From: Pantoea phytobeneficialis
GTDB taxonomy: Bacteria; Pseudomonadota; Gammaproteobacteria; Enterobacterales; Enterobacteriaceae
DNA length: 64,000 bases
Reading direction: 5' to 3'
NCBI RefSeq assembly: GCF_009728735.1
Contig: NZ_CP024636.1
Coordinates: forward strand, 1,954,894-2,018,893
The notes below the pieces were generated by a model. That model did not search any database and was not told where the DNA came from. It saw nothing but the letters and a program-made list of their open reading frames with translations. Positions 19,329-29,938 of the stretch are shown here, piece after piece. Each line of letters starts with the position of its first letter. The stretch's first letter is position 1. The position numbers and the translations under genes were made by a program.

Positions 19329-21014
19329 TCACTTAGCGGAAACGGTGCGTGCGGCATACTGCGGTTCAGCGGCCTGGCACCAATGTTGATAGCGTTGATA
19401 AAGTTGCTGATAGCGCGCCACGCGCTGGCTGTCTGGTTGCAGCGTGACGTCAATCGGGCTGGCCATCACCTGCTGAGCAGCCGGAACATCGGCATAGACT
19501 TGCGCAGCAACGGCGGCAAAAATGGCGGCCCCGAGGGCGCAACATTCATCGGAGGCGACAATATCCAGCGGTCGGTTCATCACATCGCAACAGGCTTGCA
19601 TAATGGCTGGCGATTTGCGCGCGATGCCGCCGAGGGTCAGCACGTTCTCCACCGGGATTTGCTGTTGCTCGAAGCACTCCATAATGGCGCGTGCGCCGAA
19701 GGCGGTGGCGGCGATCAGCCCGCCGAACAATGCCGGGGCATCGGTGCCAAGATTGAGGTCGGTAATCACCCCTTTCAGACGCTGGTTGGCATCCGGGGTG
19801 CGGCGTCCGTTAAACCAGTCCAGCACGACCGGCAGATGGTCGAGTTGCGGATCGGCAGCCCAGGCTTCCGTCAATTGACGGATCAGATCTTTTTGCAGGC
19901 TTTCCAGTTGGGGACGCAACTCAGGATGTTGTTGCGCCGCTTGTTGCAGCGGCCAGCCAAGCAGGCGGCTGAACCAGGCATAGATATCGCCGAAAGCGGA
20001 TTGTCCCGCTTCACAGCCGATGGCACCCGGCACCACGCTGCCATCCACCTGGCCGCAGATGCCTTTAATCGCGCGATCACCCACTTTTTCACTGTCGGCA
20101 ATCAGAATGTCGCAGGTCGAGGTGCCAATCACCTTCACCAGGGTATAAGGTTGCGCACCGGCACCGACCGCCCCCATATGACAGTCAAAAGCACCGCCGG
20201 ACAGCACCACCTGCCGGGACAGACCAAGACGTTGCGACCATTCGGCGCTTAACGTGCCGACCGGGATATCTGCCGTCCAGGTGTCGGTAAATAAGGGATA
20301 GTCGAGCTGTTCGGTTAACAGGGGATCAAGCGCATTGAGGAAATCAGCGGGCGGCAGGCCTTGCCAGTCCGGGTGCCAGAGGGATTTATGTCCGGCGGCG
20401 CAGCGACCACGGCGCAGTTGCTGCGGCGCGGTAGTGCCACTCAGCAACGCCGGAACCCAGTCGCACAGCTCGACCCAGGAGACGGCGGCATCACGTACCG
20501 CAGCATCTTCACGCGATACATGCAAAATTTTGGCCCAGAACCACTCCGACGAATAAATGCCGCCGATATAACGGGTGTAATCGGTGAAACGACCGCTGTG
20601 GCACAGCTGATTAATCTCTTCGGCTTCTTCTATAGCGGTGTGATCTTTCCACAACACAAACATCGCATTGGGGTTGTCGGCAAACTCTGGACGTAACGCC
20701 AGTACCTTGCCCTCACGATCGATCGGTGCCGGGGTCGAACCGGTGCTGTCCACGCCAATGCCGACGACGGCTGCGCGCTGTTCAGGGCTGAGAGCCTGCA
20801 CCACCGTGACCAGCGCCTGCTCCAGCGCATCAATATAATCCTGAGGATGATGGCGAAAGCGGTTGGCATGCGCATCGCAAAACAATCCTTTGGCCCAGCG
20901 CGGATAGTTGACTACCGCTTTTTCCAGTTCTTTGCCACTGTGGCAGTCCACGGCCAGGGCTCGGACAGAATCGCTGCCAAAATCCAGCCCGATGGTGATA
21001 GCGCCAGCGCCCAT
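19329..21014 (-). CDS. araB: L-ribulokinase
   Basis: FGGY-family sugar kinase of 561 residues that phosphorylates L-ribulose at O5. The N terminus has the ATP-grip motif [18 protein letters not shown] (about 6-23), with [13 protein letters not shown] near 90-102 and [16 protein letters not shown] near 275-290. Family length is about 566. First gene of araBA. It is divergent from araF over a 367-bp control region. Confidence 0.95.
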   Translation of the reverse strand: MGAGAITIGLDFGSDSVRALAVDCHSGKELEKAVVNYPRWAKGLFCDAHANRFRHHPQDYIDALEQALVTVVQALSPEQRAAVVGIGVDSTGSTPAPIDREGKVLALRPEFADNPNAMFVLWKDHTAIEEAEEINQLCHSGRFTDYTRYIGGIYSSEWFWAKILHVSREDAAVRDAAVSWVELCDWVPALLSGTTAPQQLRRGRCAAGHKSLWHPDWQGLPPADFLNALDPLLTEQLDYPLFTDTWTADIPVGTLSAEWSQRLGLSRQVVLSGGAFDCHMGAVGAGAQPYTLVKVIGTSTCDILIADSEKVGDRAIKGICGQVDGSVVPGAIGCEAGQSAFGDIYAWFSRLLGWPLQQAAQQHPELRPQLESLQKDLIRQLTEAWAADPQLDHLPVVLDWFNGRRTPDANQRLKGVITDLNLGTDAPALFGGLIAATAFGARAIMECFEQQQIPVENVLTLGGIARKSPAIMQACCDVMNRPLDIVASDECCALGAAIFAAVAAQVYADVPAAQQVMASPIDVTLQPDSQRVARYQQLYQRYQHWCQAAEPQYAARTVSAK

Positions 21015-21381
21015 TGAAATTCTCCTGTGTCAGTTATCTGTGGTTATCCTGGAATGGGTGGGCTGGAGCGGTTAGTCATCCCCGGCTGAGAATATGCACT
21101 TTTCTGCCATCAGCAGCCATTTCGTGATCCACTGCAAAAGTTAATGACCGGTTAATTTTGCTGAATATATGGATGATTTTGTCGTCGTTCCGGGATGTGA
21201 TACCGCTCTACATTTTCTGCTGCTTTTCCCGCTACAACTAGCCCAGCGTTTGCACAGCCTTTGTACAAACCTTGCTCTAACGCGCTGATTTTTCGCTGTA
21301 CCCGCAAGAGAAATCAGAGTGGTAGCGCTTACACCGATTCGTTTATTGCACGCTAAAAACATCATTGTGCCGGAGAGCATC
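21015..21381. promoter_or_regulatory. araB / araF divergent control region
   Basis: No gene fits here. Candidate sites: an AraC half-site-like TATGGA followed by seven bases and GTCG (21168-21184); a CRP-like TGTGA-N6-TCTAC (21196-21211); and a LacI/GalR-type near-palindrome TGGTAGCGCTTACA (21320-21333), 49 bp before araF, matching TGTAAGCGCTTACA at 12 of 14 positions. AraC and CRP control fits the araBAD and araFGH promoters of E. coli. The LacI-family-like site would be an extra input. All three are by-eye matches. Confidence 0.4.
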
Positions 21382-22365
21382 ATGCATAAATTCACTAAAG
21401 CGCTGGCGGCAGTTGGTCTTGCCGCGGTTATGTCACATTCCGCTATCGCCGAGACGATGAAGCTCGGTTTTCTTGTTAAACAACCGGAGGAACCCTGGTT
21501 CCAGACAGAGTGGCGCTTCGCCGATAAAGCCGGCAAAGATCTCGGCTTTGAGGTGATCAAAATTGCGGTACCGGATGGCGAAAAAACCCTGAATGCCATT
21601 GATAGCCTGGCCGCCAGTGGCGCGAAAGGTTTCGTCATCTGTACCCCGGATCCGAAACTGGGGTCGGCCATCATGGCGAAAGCCCGCAGTTACGACCTGA
21701 AGGTGATTGCGGTTGACGATCAGTTCGTCAACGCCAAAGGCAAACCGATGGACACCGTGCCACTGGTGATGATGGCCGCGACCAAAATCGGCGAGCGTCA
21801 GGGCCAGGAACTGTATAAAGAGATGCAGAAACGCGGCTGGGATGTGAAAGAAACCGGCGTAATGGCGATCACCGCTAACGAGTTGGATACCGCCCGCCGC
21901 CGTACCTCTGGCTCGATGGACGCGCTGAAAGCAGCAGGTTTCCCGGCTGCGCAGATCTACCAGGTGCCGACCAAATCCAATGATATCCCGGGCGCATTTG
22001 ACGCCGGTAACTCCCTGCTGGTGCAGCACCCGAAAGTGAAACACTGGCTGATCATCGGCATGAATGACAACACCGTGTTAGGCGGTGTGCGCGCCACTGA
22101 AGGTCAGGGCTTTAAAGCACCCGACGTGATCGGTATTGGTATCAACGGGGTGGATGCTGTCAGTGAACTGTCGAAAGGGGAGCCAACCGGTTTCTATGGT
22201 TCGCTGCTGCCCAGCCCGGACGTACACGGCTATAAAAGCAGCCAGATGCTGTATGACTGGGTAACCAAAGGGAAAGAACCGGCGAAGTTTACTGAAGTGA
22301 CCGATGTGGTGCTGATCACCCGCGATAACTTCAAAACTGAGCTGGCGAAAAAAGGGCTGATGTAA
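21382..22365 (+). CDS. araF: L-arabinose-binding periplasmic protein
   Basis: Sugar-binding protein (327 residues) of the high-affinity L-arabinose ABC importer. Signal peptide MHKFTKALAAVGLAAVMSHS...AIA with predicted cleavage near residue 23-25. LGFLVKQPEEPWFQTEWRFA and DELDTARRRT-type NELDTARRRTSG match AraF. The start at 21382 has a GGAGAG ribosome site; an open frame runs 21 codons further upstream, but only this start gives a signal peptide. Followed by a stable hairpin before araG. Confidence 0.95.
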   Translation: MHKFTKALAAVGLAAVMSHSAIAETMKLGFLVKQPEEPWFQTEWRFADKAGKDLGFEVIKIAVPDGEKTLNAIDSLAASGAKGFVICTPDPKLGSAIMAKARSYDLKVIAVDDQFVNAKGKPMDTVPLVMMAATKIGERQGQELYKEMQKRGWDVKETGVMAITANELDTARRRTSGSMDALKAAGFPAAQIYQVPTKSNDIPGAFDAGNSLLVQHPKVKHWLIIGMNDNTVLGGVRATEGQGFKAPDVIGIGINGVDAVSELSKGEPTGFYGSLLPSPDVHGYKSSQMLYDWVTKGKEPAKFTEVTDVVLITRDNFKTELAKKGLM

Positions 22366-22382
22366 GTCGCCAAACCACAAGT

Positions 22383-22430
22383 GCGCTTATCCCCAGGCGC
22401 TTGATGGCCTGAGTTACCTGGGATAAGCGC
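22383..22430 (+). other. Intercistronic hairpin araF-araG
   Basis: Long inverted repeat: arm GCGCTTATCCCCAGG (22383-22397) pairs with CCTGGGATAAGCGC (22417-22430), about 14 bp with a one-base bulge. No T-run follows, so it is more likely a 3'-end stabiliser of the araF message than a terminator. Compare the true terminator structure at the same position after ytfQ. Confidence 0.75.
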
Positions 22431-22478
22431 GCTGCTTATGCAGTTGCGCACGAAGTATGAAGGCATAGAGGAGTCTCC

Positions 22479-23999
22479 ATGAACACTGATCCTGCTTTTC
22501 TGTCGTTTCATGGCATCAGCAAAACTTTCCCTGGCGTTAAAGCGTTACAGGACATCTCGTTCAGCTGCCATGCCGGTGAAGTGCATGCGCTGATGGGCGA
22601 AAACGGCGCGGGTAAATCCACGCTGTTGAAAATTCTTAGCGGCAGCTACCAGCCGACTGCCGGCGAAATCCACATCAAAGGCCAGCCGGTGCGGTTCAAT
22701 CACACCACCGAAGCGCTGGACGCGGGCGTGGCGATTATCTACCAGGAACTGCATCTGGTACCGGAAATGAGCGTGGCAGAGAATATTTACCTCGGTCAGA
22801 TCCCGCATCGTCATGGTCTGGTGAACCGTAAGCTGCTGCGTTATGAAGCGGGCTTACAACTGCAAAATCTCGGCATGGATATCGATCCGGACATGCCGTT
22901 GAAGTACCTGTCGCTCGGACAGTGGCAGATGGTGGAAATTGCCAAAGCGCTGGCGCGCAATGCGCGCATTATCGCGTTTGATGAACCTACCAGCTCGCTG
23001 TCGGCACGCGAGATTGAGCATCTGTTCCGCGTCATCCGTCAGTTGCGTGAGCAGGGCCGGGTGGTGCTGTACGTATCGCATCGCATGGAGGAGATTTTTG
23101 CCCTGAGCGATGCCATCACGGTGTTTAAAGATGGCCGCTACGTACGCACCTTCACCGATATGAACAACACCCACCATGAAGACCTGGTTCAGGCGATGGT
23201 GGGCCGCAATCTGGGGGATATCTATGGTTACGCACCGCGTGATTTGGGCCCCGTGCGTTTGCAGTTGGACCAGGTGGAGGCGCAAGGTGTGCGTATGCCC
23301 ATTTCGCTAGAGGTCCGGGCCGGTGAAATCGTCGGGTTGTTCGGTCTGGTCGGGGCCGGACGCAGTGAACTGATGAAGGGATTGTTTGGGGCAACCCGTC
23401 TGCGCGGCGGCAGCGTGTCGCTGGACGGTAAAAAACTCAATATCCGTCAACCGATTGATGCGATCCGTGCCGGAATTATGCTTTGCCCGGAAGACCGCAA
23501 AGCCGAAGGTATCATCCCGGTGCACTCGGTGCGTGACAACATCAACATCAGCGCGCGCCGCCATAATCTCACCGCCGGTTGTCTGATCAAACCCGGTTGG
23601 GAAGCGAAGAACGCTGACAGCCATATCCGCTCGCTCAATATCAAAACCCCGCATGCGCAACAGCTGATTATGAACCTGTCCGGCGGCAACCAGCAGAAGG
23701 CGATTCTGGGCCGCTGGCTGTCGGAGGAAATGAACGTGATCCTGCTGGATGAGCCGACACGCGGTATTGATGTCGGGGCCAAGCACGAGATTTATAACCT
23801 GATTTATCAACTGGCAAACAAAGGTATTGCCGTGTTGTTTGCTTCCAGCGATTTGCCTGAAGTGATGGGCCTTGCCGACCGTATCGTGGTGATGCGCGAA
23901 GGTGAAATTGCCGGTGAACTGCCACACGACCGTGCCACGGAGCAGCTGACGCTGGGCCTGGCGATGCCGAAAACGACTCAAGCGGCCGCCGTGGCCTGA
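22479..23999 (+). CDS. araG: L-arabinose ABC transporter ATPase
   Basis: Tandem ABC ATPase of 506 residues. First-domain Walker [10 protein letters not shown] (about 42-50), signature [15 protein letters not shown] and Walker [13 protein letters not shown]. The second domain has [24 protein letters not shown] and [14 protein letters not shown]. Length equals E. coli AraG (504). It lies between araF and araH and energises arabinose import. Confidence 0.95.
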   Translation: MNTDPAFLSFHGISKTFPGVKALQDISFSCHAGEVHALMGENGAGKSTLLKILSGSYQPTAGEIHIKGQPVRFNHTTEALDAGVAIIYQELHLVPEMSVAENIYLGQIPHRHGLVNRKLLRYEAGLQLQNLGMDIDPDMPLKYLSLGQWQMVEIAKALARNARIIAFDEPTSSLSAREIEHLFRVIRQLREQGRVVLYVSHRMEEIFALSDAITVFKDGRYVRTFTDMNNTHHEDLVQAMVGRNLGDIYGYAPRDLGPVRLQLDQVEAQGVRMPISLEVRAGEIVGLFGLVGAGRSELMKGLFGATRLRGGSVSLDGKKLNIRQPIDAIRAGIMLCPEDRKAEGIIPVHSVRDNINISARRHNLTAGCLIKPGWEAKNADSHIRSLNIKTPHAQQLIMNLSGGNQQKAILGRWLSEEMNVILLDEPTRGIDVGAKHEIYNLIYQLANKGIAVLFASSDLPEVMGLADRIVVMREGEIAGELPHDRATEQLTLGLAMPKTTQAAAVA

Positions 24000-24016
24000 T
24001 GTAAAGGAGAGCAATT

Positions 24017-25003
24017 ATGGCTTCATCAACCACTTCTAATACGCCACCCGCGCAGCGCAGCGGCCTGCAACTGGGGCGTATCTGGGATAACTTCGGCATG
24101 CTGGTGGTGTTCGCGCTACTGTTTATTGCCTGTACTATTTTTGTCCCCAACTTCGGCTCTTTTATCAATATGAAAGGGCTGGGGCTGGCAATGTCGATGT
24201 CCGGTATGGTGGCGTGCGGCATGCTGTTCTGCCTCGCCTCCGGGGATTTTGACCTGTCTGTGGCTTCGGTTATCGCTTGTGCTGGCGTAGTGACCGCGGT
24301 GGTGATTAACCTGACCGAAAGTTTATGGATTGGTGTGGCGGCAGGGTTGTTGCTGGGCATGGCAACCGGGTTTGTTAACGGTTTCGTGATTGCGCGGCTA
24401 AAAATCAATGCGTTGATCACCACGCTGGCGACGATGCAGATTGTGCGCGGTCTGGCCTATATCTTCTCAGACGGTAAAGCGGTAGGGATTGAAGATGAAC
24501 GTTTCTTTACCCTCGGCTACGCCAACTGGTTCGGTTTGCCAGCACCCATCTGGCTGACTATCGCTACCATGATCATCTTCGGTTTCCTGCTGAATAAAAC
24601 CACCTTTGGCCGCAACACGTTGGCGATTGGCGGTAACGAGGAAGCAGCGCGTCTTGCCGGTGTGCCGGTGGTGCGTACCCGCATCATCATCTTTATCCTC
24701 TCCGGGCTGGTGTCAGCGGCGGCGGGGATCATTCTGGCTTCACGTATGACCAGCGGCCAGCCGATGACCTCGCTGGGATACGAGTTGATTGTCATCTCTG
24801 CCTGCGTGTTGGGTGGGGTGTCGCTGAAAGGTGGCATTGGCAAGATTTCCTACGTGGTTGCCGGGGTACTGATCCTTGGTACGGTTGAGAATGCGATGAA
24901 TCTCTTGAATATTTCGCCCTTCTCACAGTATGTGGTGCGCGGTTTGATATTGTTAGCAGCGGTGATTTTTGACCGCTACAAACAGAAAAATAAAGCCGCC
25001 TGA
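24017..25003 (+). CDS. araH: L-arabinose ABC transporter permease
   Basis: Membrane permease of 328 residues with the [17 protein letters not shown] signature (about 75-91), typical of AraH as opposed to the GGIDLSVG form in YtfT/YjfF. Family length is 328. Starts 17 bp after araG with AAGGAGAG upstream. Followed by a REPIN and then araC on the same strand. Confidence 0.95.
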   Translation: MASSTTSNTPPAQRSGLQLGRIWDNFGMLVVFALLFIACTIFVPNFGSFINMKGLGLAMSMSGMVACGMLFCLASGDFDLSVASVIACAGVVTAVVINLTESLWIGVAAGLLLGMATGFVNGFVIARLKINALITTLATMQIVRGLAYIFSDGKAVGIEDERFFTLGYANWFGLPAPIWLTIATMIIFGFLLNKTTFGRNTLAIGGNEEAARLAGVPVVRTRIIIFILSGLVSAAAGIILASRMTSGQPMTSLGYELIVISACVLGGVSLKGGIGKISYVVAGVLILGTVENAMNLLNISPFSQYVVRGLILLAAVIFDRYKQKNKAA

Positions 25004-25016
25004 GTGCAGCCATTCA

Positions 25017-25072
25017 GTAGCGGCGCGATTTATCGCGCGCCTCGGCAACCGCACGATAAATCGTGCCGCTAC
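25017..25072. repeat. REPIN-like paired palindromic repeat (copy 4)
   Basis: GTAGCGGCGCGATTTATCGC and an inverted partner (central bases slightly drifted, ending GCCGCTAC), 56 bp in total, between araH and araC. A hairpin here could separate araFGH expression from araC. Confidence 0.85.
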
Positions 25073-25103
25073 GGTAATCAATCACGCGAAAAGTGAGGGC
25101 ATT

Positions 25104-26021
25104 ATGTACCACCGTGAACCCCCTGTGGCACAACAAAACCCATTATTGCCGGGTTACCCTTTTAATGCCTGGCTGGTGGCCGGACTGACACCGATTACCG
25201 CCGATGGCCCGCTCGATTTTTTTATCGACCGGCCACTCGGTATGAAAGGCTATATCCTCAACCTGACCATCAAGGGGGAAGGTCGGGTATTTGATGGTGA
25301 GCAGTCATTCGACTGTCTGCCGGGTGATATGCTGCTGTTTCAACCGAAAACCCCGCATTACTATGGCCGTGCGCCGGACAGCCCATGCTGGTTCCATCGC
25401 TGGGTCTATTTCCGCCCGCGTGCCTACTGGACCGACTGGCTGCAATGGCAGGATGAAACCCAGGGGGTGGGGCGCTTGCGTCTGCCGGAAGCGCAGCGTG
25501 CGGAGTTTGATCGCCTGTTCGCCAGTATCGAACAAACCCATAACTCCGGACGACGTTTCGCCGAGGAGCTGGCAATGAACCTGCTGGAACGTCTGCTGCT
25601 GCGTGCGGTGGAGGAAGATCCGCGCAGCCATCAGCAAATCCGCGATCCGCGTGTGATTGAAGCCTGCCAGTACGTGACCAACCATCTCGCCAGTGAAGTG
25701 AAGATTGAGGAAGTGGCGCGTCATGTCTGTCTGTCACCCTCCCGTCTTGCCCATTTGTTCCGCGAGCAGATGGGGATCAATCTGCTGCGCTGGCGTGAGG
25801 ATCAGCGCGTGATCCGTGCGAAATTATTGTTGCAGACCACCCAGGAACCGATCGCCTCGGTGGGGCGTGAAGTCGGCTATGATGACCAACTCTATTTCTC
25901 GCGTGTGTTCCGCAAACGCGTCGGGGTCAGTCCGAGTGATTTTCGTCGTCGCAGCCAGGATGCACACGATGCGCTGGTGGCTCAGGAGAGCTGGCAACCG
26001 GCACGGAGTGCGATATCCTGA
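25104..26021 (+). CDS. araC: Arabinose operon regulator AraC
   Basis: Arabinose-responsive regulator, 305 residues (E. coli 292). The N-terminal arm and cupin domain show [20 protein letters not shown] and [19 protein letters not shown], almost as in E. coli. The C-terminal double helix-turn-helix runs from [18 protein letters not shown] to [19 protein letters not shown]. The start at 25104 has GAGGGC upstream; a longer frame would run into the REPIN. Here araC sits downstream of araFGH, in contrast to E. coli, where it is divergent from araBAD. Confidence 0.95.
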   Translation: MYHREPPVAQQNPLLPGYPFNAWLVAGLTPITADGPLDFFIDRPLGMKGYILNLTIKGEGRVFDGEQSFDCLPGDMLLFQPKTPHYYGRAPDSPCWFHRWVYFRPRAYWTDWLQWQDETQGVGRLRLPEAQRAEFDRLFASIEQTHNSGRRFAEELAMNLLERLLLRAVEEDPRSHQQIRDPRVIEACQYVTNHLASEVKIEEVARHVCLSPSRLAHLFREQMGINLLRWREDQRVIRAKLLLQTTQEPIASVGREVGYDDQLYFSRVFRKRVGVSPSDFRRRSQDAHDALVAQESWQPARSAIS

Positions 26022-26098
26022 GTTTTCGGCTGATTCCCGCTTGTCCGTACGCGCTGATTCGTCTTAAATCAGTCAGGTAACGAACAAGAGGAATGAGA

Positions 26099-27139
26099 AT
26101 GAGCGATAAACTTCGTGTCGGCCTGATAGGCTACGGATTTGCCAGCAAAACCTTCCATGCACCGTTGATCGCCGGGACCCCGGATGTTGAACTGGCGGCG
26201 ATCTCCAGCAGCGATGCAGCCAAAGTGCACGCTGACTGGCCATCGGTGCAGGTGGTGAGCGATCCCCAGACGCTGCTGGACGATCCGACATTGCATCTGA
26301 TTGTAATTCCTACCCCAAACGATACCCACTTCCCTCTGGCGAAAGCGGCGCTGAACGCCGGTAAACATGTGGTGGTCGATAAACCTTTTACGGTCACCCT
26401 GTCACAGGCGCGCGAACTGGATGCGCTGGCGAAGGCCAAAGGGTTGCTGCTGTCGGTGTTCCATAATCGCCGCTGGGACAGTGACTTCCTGACGCTGAAA
26501 TCGCTGCTGGCGGATGGCACGCTGGGCGAGATCCGTTATCTGGAATCGCACTTTGATCGCTTCCGCCCGGAAGTCCGCCAGCGCTGGCGCGAGATGAAAG
26601 GGCCGGGCAGCGGCATCTGGTTCGATCTCGGACCGCATGTACTTGACCAGGCGTTGCAGCTGTTTGGTACGCCAGTGGCAATCAATGTGGATATGGCGGA
26701 GTTGCGCACTGGCGCGCAAACCACCGACTATTTCCACGCCACGCTGACCTATCCACAACGCCGCGTGGTGCTGCATGCCAGCATGCTGGTGGCGGCGGAG
26801 TCAGCGCGTTTTATTGTGCACGGCACCCGTGGTAGCTACGTTAAATATGGCCTCGACCCGCAGGAAGATCGCCTGAAGGCGGGTGAACGCCCGCCCAAAG
26901 AGGAGTGGGGCTACGATATGCGTGATGGCGTGCTAACGCTGGCTGAAGGCGATGTGATGGTGGAAAAAGCACTGCTGACGCTGCCAGGTAACTATCCGGC
27001 CTATTATGCGGCAGTGCGTGACGCCATTGCCGGTACCGGCGCGAATCCGGTAACGGCAGAGGAAGCTATCCAGGTGATGGAGTTAATCGAGCTGGGTCTG
27101 CAATCGGCGGAAAAACGCCAGACATTGTCATTGAAGTAA
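26099..27139 (+). CDS. ydgJ: Gfo/Idh/MocA-family oxidoreductase YdgJ
   Basis: NAD(P)-dependent oxidoreductase of 346 residues. Rossmann motif GLIGYGFASKTFHAPLI (about 8-24), the family's DKPFTVTLSQA (EKP-type) strand near 96 and the HNRRWDSDFLTL region near 123. Start at MSDKLRVG, as in E. coli YdgJ, with AGAGGA 7 bp upstream; an ATG two codons earlier would be too close to that site. E. coli has ydgJ next to blr/cnu; here the sugar cassette separates it from cnu. Physiological substrate unknown. Confidence 0.92.
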   Translation: MSDKLRVGLIGYGFASKTFHAPLIAGTPDVELAAISSSDAAKVHADWPSVQVVSDPQTLLDDPTLHLIVIPTPNDTHFPLAKAALNAGKHVVVDKPFTVTLSQARELDALAKAKGLLLSVFHNRRWDSDFLTLKSLLADGTLGEIRYLESHFDRFRPEVRQRWREMKGPGSGIWFDLGPHVLDQALQLFGTPVAINVDMAELRTGAQTTDYFHATLTYPQRRVVLHASMLVAAESARFIVHGTRGSYVKYGLDPQEDRLKAGERPPKEEWGYDMRDGVLTLAEGDVMVEKALLTLPGNYPAYYAAVRDAIAGTGANPVTAEEAIQVMELIELGLQSAEKRQTLSLK

Positions 27140-27153
27140 TTTTCGTAATGATC

Positions 27154-27181
27154 GTAACGGCGCGATTTATCGCGCCGTTAC
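27154..27181. repeat. 28-bp perfect palindrome between ydgJ and add (REP variant)
   Basis: Each 13-base arm reads GTAACGGCGCGAT around a TT centre, so the whole is self-complementary. It has the core of the window-wide REP (GGCGCGATTTATCGCGCC) but with GTAA in place of GTAG at the ends. Lying between two convergent genes, it can form a hairpin in either transcript. No T-run follows. Confidence 0.8.
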
Positions 27182-27193
27182 GGCATGTCAACG

Positions 27194-28192
27194 TTATCCT
27201 GCCACGCGTGCGCGCAACGCGGCTTTTTCGGCGTCACTGAGAAACGCAATGGTCACGCCATTTTCCTGCGCCTGACGCATCTCAGCCGCAGTCAGTCCTG
27301 CCTGTGGTGCCGCTACCTGATACTCATGCGCCAGCTCAATGCCCTGCACGGCCGGGTCGTCGGTGTTGATGGTGGCGAGAATACCGTGGTTGAGGAACGC
27401 CTTCAGTGGATGGCTGGCAAATGAGGCGACGGTACTGGTCTGAATATTTGACGTCAGGCAGGATTCGATACCAATTTTCTGCTCGGCAAGGAAATCCATC
27501 AACGCACGATCTTCGATCGCTTTTACACCGTGGCCGATACGCTCAGCTCCCAACTCGCGAATGGCCTGCCAGATGCTTTCCGGGCCAGCGGCTTCACCGG
27601 CATGCACCGTAATACGGAAGCCGGCATCGCGAGCGCGATTGAAGTGGCTGAGGAATTCGCTACCCGGGAAACCGAGTTCGTCACCGGCCAGATCGACGGC
27701 AGTAATGCCATCGCGATGTGCCAGCAAACCCTCCAGTTCGCGCAGACAGGCTTCCTCACCAAAGGTGCGGCTCATAATGCCGATTAAACGAACATCGACA
27801 CCGTACTGCTGAACACCCGCCCGCACGCCATCAATGACCGCTTCCACCACACCGGCAATCGGCAACTGGTGGGTCATCGCCATATAACCCGGCGAGAAGC
27901 GCAGTTCCGCGTAATGGATACCGGCACGCGCCGCATCCTCGACGTTTTCCAGCGCAATGCGACGGCAGGCATCGAGATCGCCCAACACCTTAACGCCCCA
28001 GTCGAGTTTTTGCAGAAAGCTCACCAGGTCCGGTTCGTTAGCGGTGACCTGCACATGCGGGCGCAGCATCTCAAGGGTGGTAGCGGGCAGGGCAAGATTA
28101 AACTGGCGACCTAAATCGAGGATGGTTTGGGCACGGATGTTGCCATCGAGGTGGCGGTGGATGTCGGTCAGAGGGATTTTTGCATCAATCAT
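27194..28192 (-). CDS. add: Adenosine deaminase
   Basis: Zinc enzyme of 332 residues that deaminates adenosine and deoxyadenosine. The HRHLDGN motif (about 12-18) gives two metal His, VHAGEAAG near 195-202 the third His and Glu, and TINTDDPAV near 292-300 the metal-binding Asp pair. Length matches E. coli Add (333). Convergent with ydgJ. In E. coli the malX-malY-malI genes lie beyond add; here an AT-rich island takes that place. Confidence 0.96.
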   Translation of the reverse strand: MIDAKIPLTDIHRHLDGNIRAQTILDLGRQFNLALPATTLEMLRPHVQVTANEPDLVSFLQKLDWGVKVLGDLDACRRIALENVEDAARAGIHYAELRFSPGYMAMTHQLPIAGVVEAVIDGVRAGVQQYGVDVRLIGIMSRTFGEEACLRELEGLLAHRDGITAVDLAGDELGFPGSEFLSHFNRARDAGFRITVHAGEAAGPESIWQAIRELGAERIGHGVKAIEDRALMDFLAEQKIGIESCLTSNIQTSTVASFASHPLKAFLNHGILATINTDDPAVQGIELAHEYQVAAPQAGLTAAEMRQAQENGVTIAFLSDAEKAALRARVAG

Positions 28193-28259
28193 GTCGCACT
28201 CGCTAAGTTATCGTAAAGTGCAGAGCATTATAAAAATATCTTGCGCAACAACGCCAGCG

Positions 28260-28271
28260 ATTTGCGCAAAT
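28260..28271. promoter_or_regulatory. 12-bp palindrome upstream of add
   Basis: ATTTGCGCAAAT is a perfect palindrome 68 bp upstream of the add start. It is reminiscent of PurR-type half sites (CGTTTGC) but does not match the PurR consensus well. Possible operator; regulator unknown. Confidence 0.25.
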
Positions 28272-28381
28272 GGTGCAGTGGATGCTGGATAAAGCAGCAT
28301 TTGCGGGTGGCTGACGGGCTTTTTGCGCTGATTAAATGATAAAGGGCATCGTGCCGATGTTGTGTTTAGAGGGGGTTCTTT

Positions 28382-29887
28382 TCAACTAGTTTTAATGGCC
28401 GAATGCCAAATTGAAGCAACAAAACCTTTCAGGTTTTTGTATGCATCATCAGTGCTTATTTTTCCTTCGAGAGGATGTTCTCCAACCACATCAGAGATGA
28501 ACAATCCTGGAGTAATAGTGACACTTTTTTGGTTATCTATCGCCTCAGATACCGCACGGAAAATATGGCCGGTTTCGACATCGACGCTACTATGATGTTT
28601 ATTATTCTCTAACCACTTTTGTGTTTCTTCAAGTGGTGAGTTAACAGTGATATTGGTTGATAACAACTCCTCTATAAAAGTGCCGTCAGGAATTTTCATA
28701 TCTTCCATTTTTAAGTTGATTGCTTCATTTTCGTATATGCTGATGTTTATGGGGGTGTAATCCCCTATCTTTGCCTTTCCTGATAAGCGGCCACCAGCGC
28801 CACACATCACAATATACGTAAATCCTGCTTCAATAAATGCTTTTGTGGCATCGTATGATAAATCACCATTAGGCATTCTGAGTCCGGAAAAAATATATCT
28901 CTCGTTGTTTTCTTGGTTTTCGACGATGGCAGTGTCGAAGATAAAACCAGAAACTTTATGCTGAGTGGTGTTCATTTTATCATAACCAACTCCTTCAGGT
29001 TGATTTTCATCGATCTGATAAATTTCCCTTCCTAAAAACTCCATTATTTGCCAGCGAGCCCCAATGAATAAAACTTTCTTATCTGCATCAGGTAATGTAT
29101 TTAGAACAGAGGATAATTGCATCATGGCATTCTCTTTTTGCATTTTTATACTTCCTGATATATTTATTTTGCTTATATCAATGTCGGCGTAGTGAAGTTG
29201 TAGTAGTTGATGTTTTATTCTGGCTTCACTGTTCATATTAGATAGCACAAGGACATTTTTCCCGGTTGTGGTATTAGTGACGTAATAGGATTTGGTTGAA
29301 GTATTACTCGAGATTTCTTTTATGCTATCAAAACCGCGACCCTGATAATGATGGCTGAGTGCTGAATAATTACCGCCACAAAAGAACTCACAACCGTAAG
29401 ATCTTGCCGTATTAACGACGAGGCTGGATAATCTATTATCCAGATATTTTTTAACATTGATACTATGCATCTGCGTCCTGTCAGGTAGATTTAGAGTGAT
29501 CTCATCACTGATTTTTTTAATGTCAAGTTTATGTTGTTTTATGGAGTGTATGAATGTGATGTCAGTAACTTTGTTTTTCTCAAATTGAAATCTATGGTTT
29601 GAATTTTGAAGTATGTCAGGTGCCTTATCGTTTTTTGATAATTTTATTATATTACCCGTTTGAGAAGAGGTGTTGCGTTTAAGGAATTTGTATTTATCAA
29701 AGAAACTATGTAGCTCCAGCTTTAATCTTTCAGTGTTCAATAAGTGTTCACTCTGCGGCTGATGTTTATTCTCTGATTTTGCATAGGACTTTATTATTAA
29801 CTTTCTTCCATTGAACTCTCTGGTTTTTACACGGTTTTCATTTTGGTCGAAATTGTTGATGTGAATGTTGTGATTTTCTATTTTCAT
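28382..29887 (-). CDS. Predicted type III secretion effector with nucleoside-phosphorylase-like C-terminal domain
   Basis: Protein of 501 residues with no full-length match that I recognise. Residues 1 to about 130 are Asn/Lys/Ser-rich, hydrophilic and lack a Sec signal, as in type III secreted proteins. The C-terminal part resembles the PNP/UDP phosphorylase fold: YIVMCGAGGRLSGKAKIGD (358-376) fits the phosphate-binding GSAGGL...GD motif, VDVETG (435-440) is placed like the VEME substrate motif, and FISDVVGEHP (463-472) like the SD loop with the catalytic Asp. The start has AGGGA 7 bp upstream. The gene is clearly AT-rich against its surroundings, and a CesT-like chaperone gene precedes it by 51 bp. 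Effector status is an inference; no T3SS genes are in the window. Confidence 0.7.
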   Translation of the reverse strand: MKIENHNIHINNFDQNENRVKTREFNGRKLIIKSYAKSENKHQPQSEHLLNTERLKLELHSFFDKYKFLKRNTSSQTGNIIKLSKNDKAPDILQNSNHRFQFEKNKVTDITFIHSIKQHKLDIKKISDEITLNLPDRTQMHSINVKKYLDNRLSSLVVNTARSYGCEFFCGGNYSALSHHYQGRGFDSIKEISSNTSTKSYYVTNTTTGKNVLVLSNMNSEARIKHQLLQLHYADIDISKINISGSIKMQKENAMMQLSSVLNTLPDADKKVLFIGARWQIMEFLGREIYQIDENQPEGVGYDKMNTTQHKVSGFIFDTAIVENQENNERYIFSGLRMPNGDLSYDATKAFIEAGFTYIVMCGAGGRLSGKAKIGDYTPINISIYENEAINLKMEDMKIPDGTFIEELLSTNITVNSPLEETQKWLENNKHHSSVDVETGHIFRAVSEAIDNQKSVTITPGLFISDVVGEHPLEGKISTDDAYKNLKGFVASIWHSAIKTS

Positions 29888-29938
29888 TTGGATTTCCCTG
29901 GTTATGAGGAGTAACCATTCTATGGATTGATAAATTCC

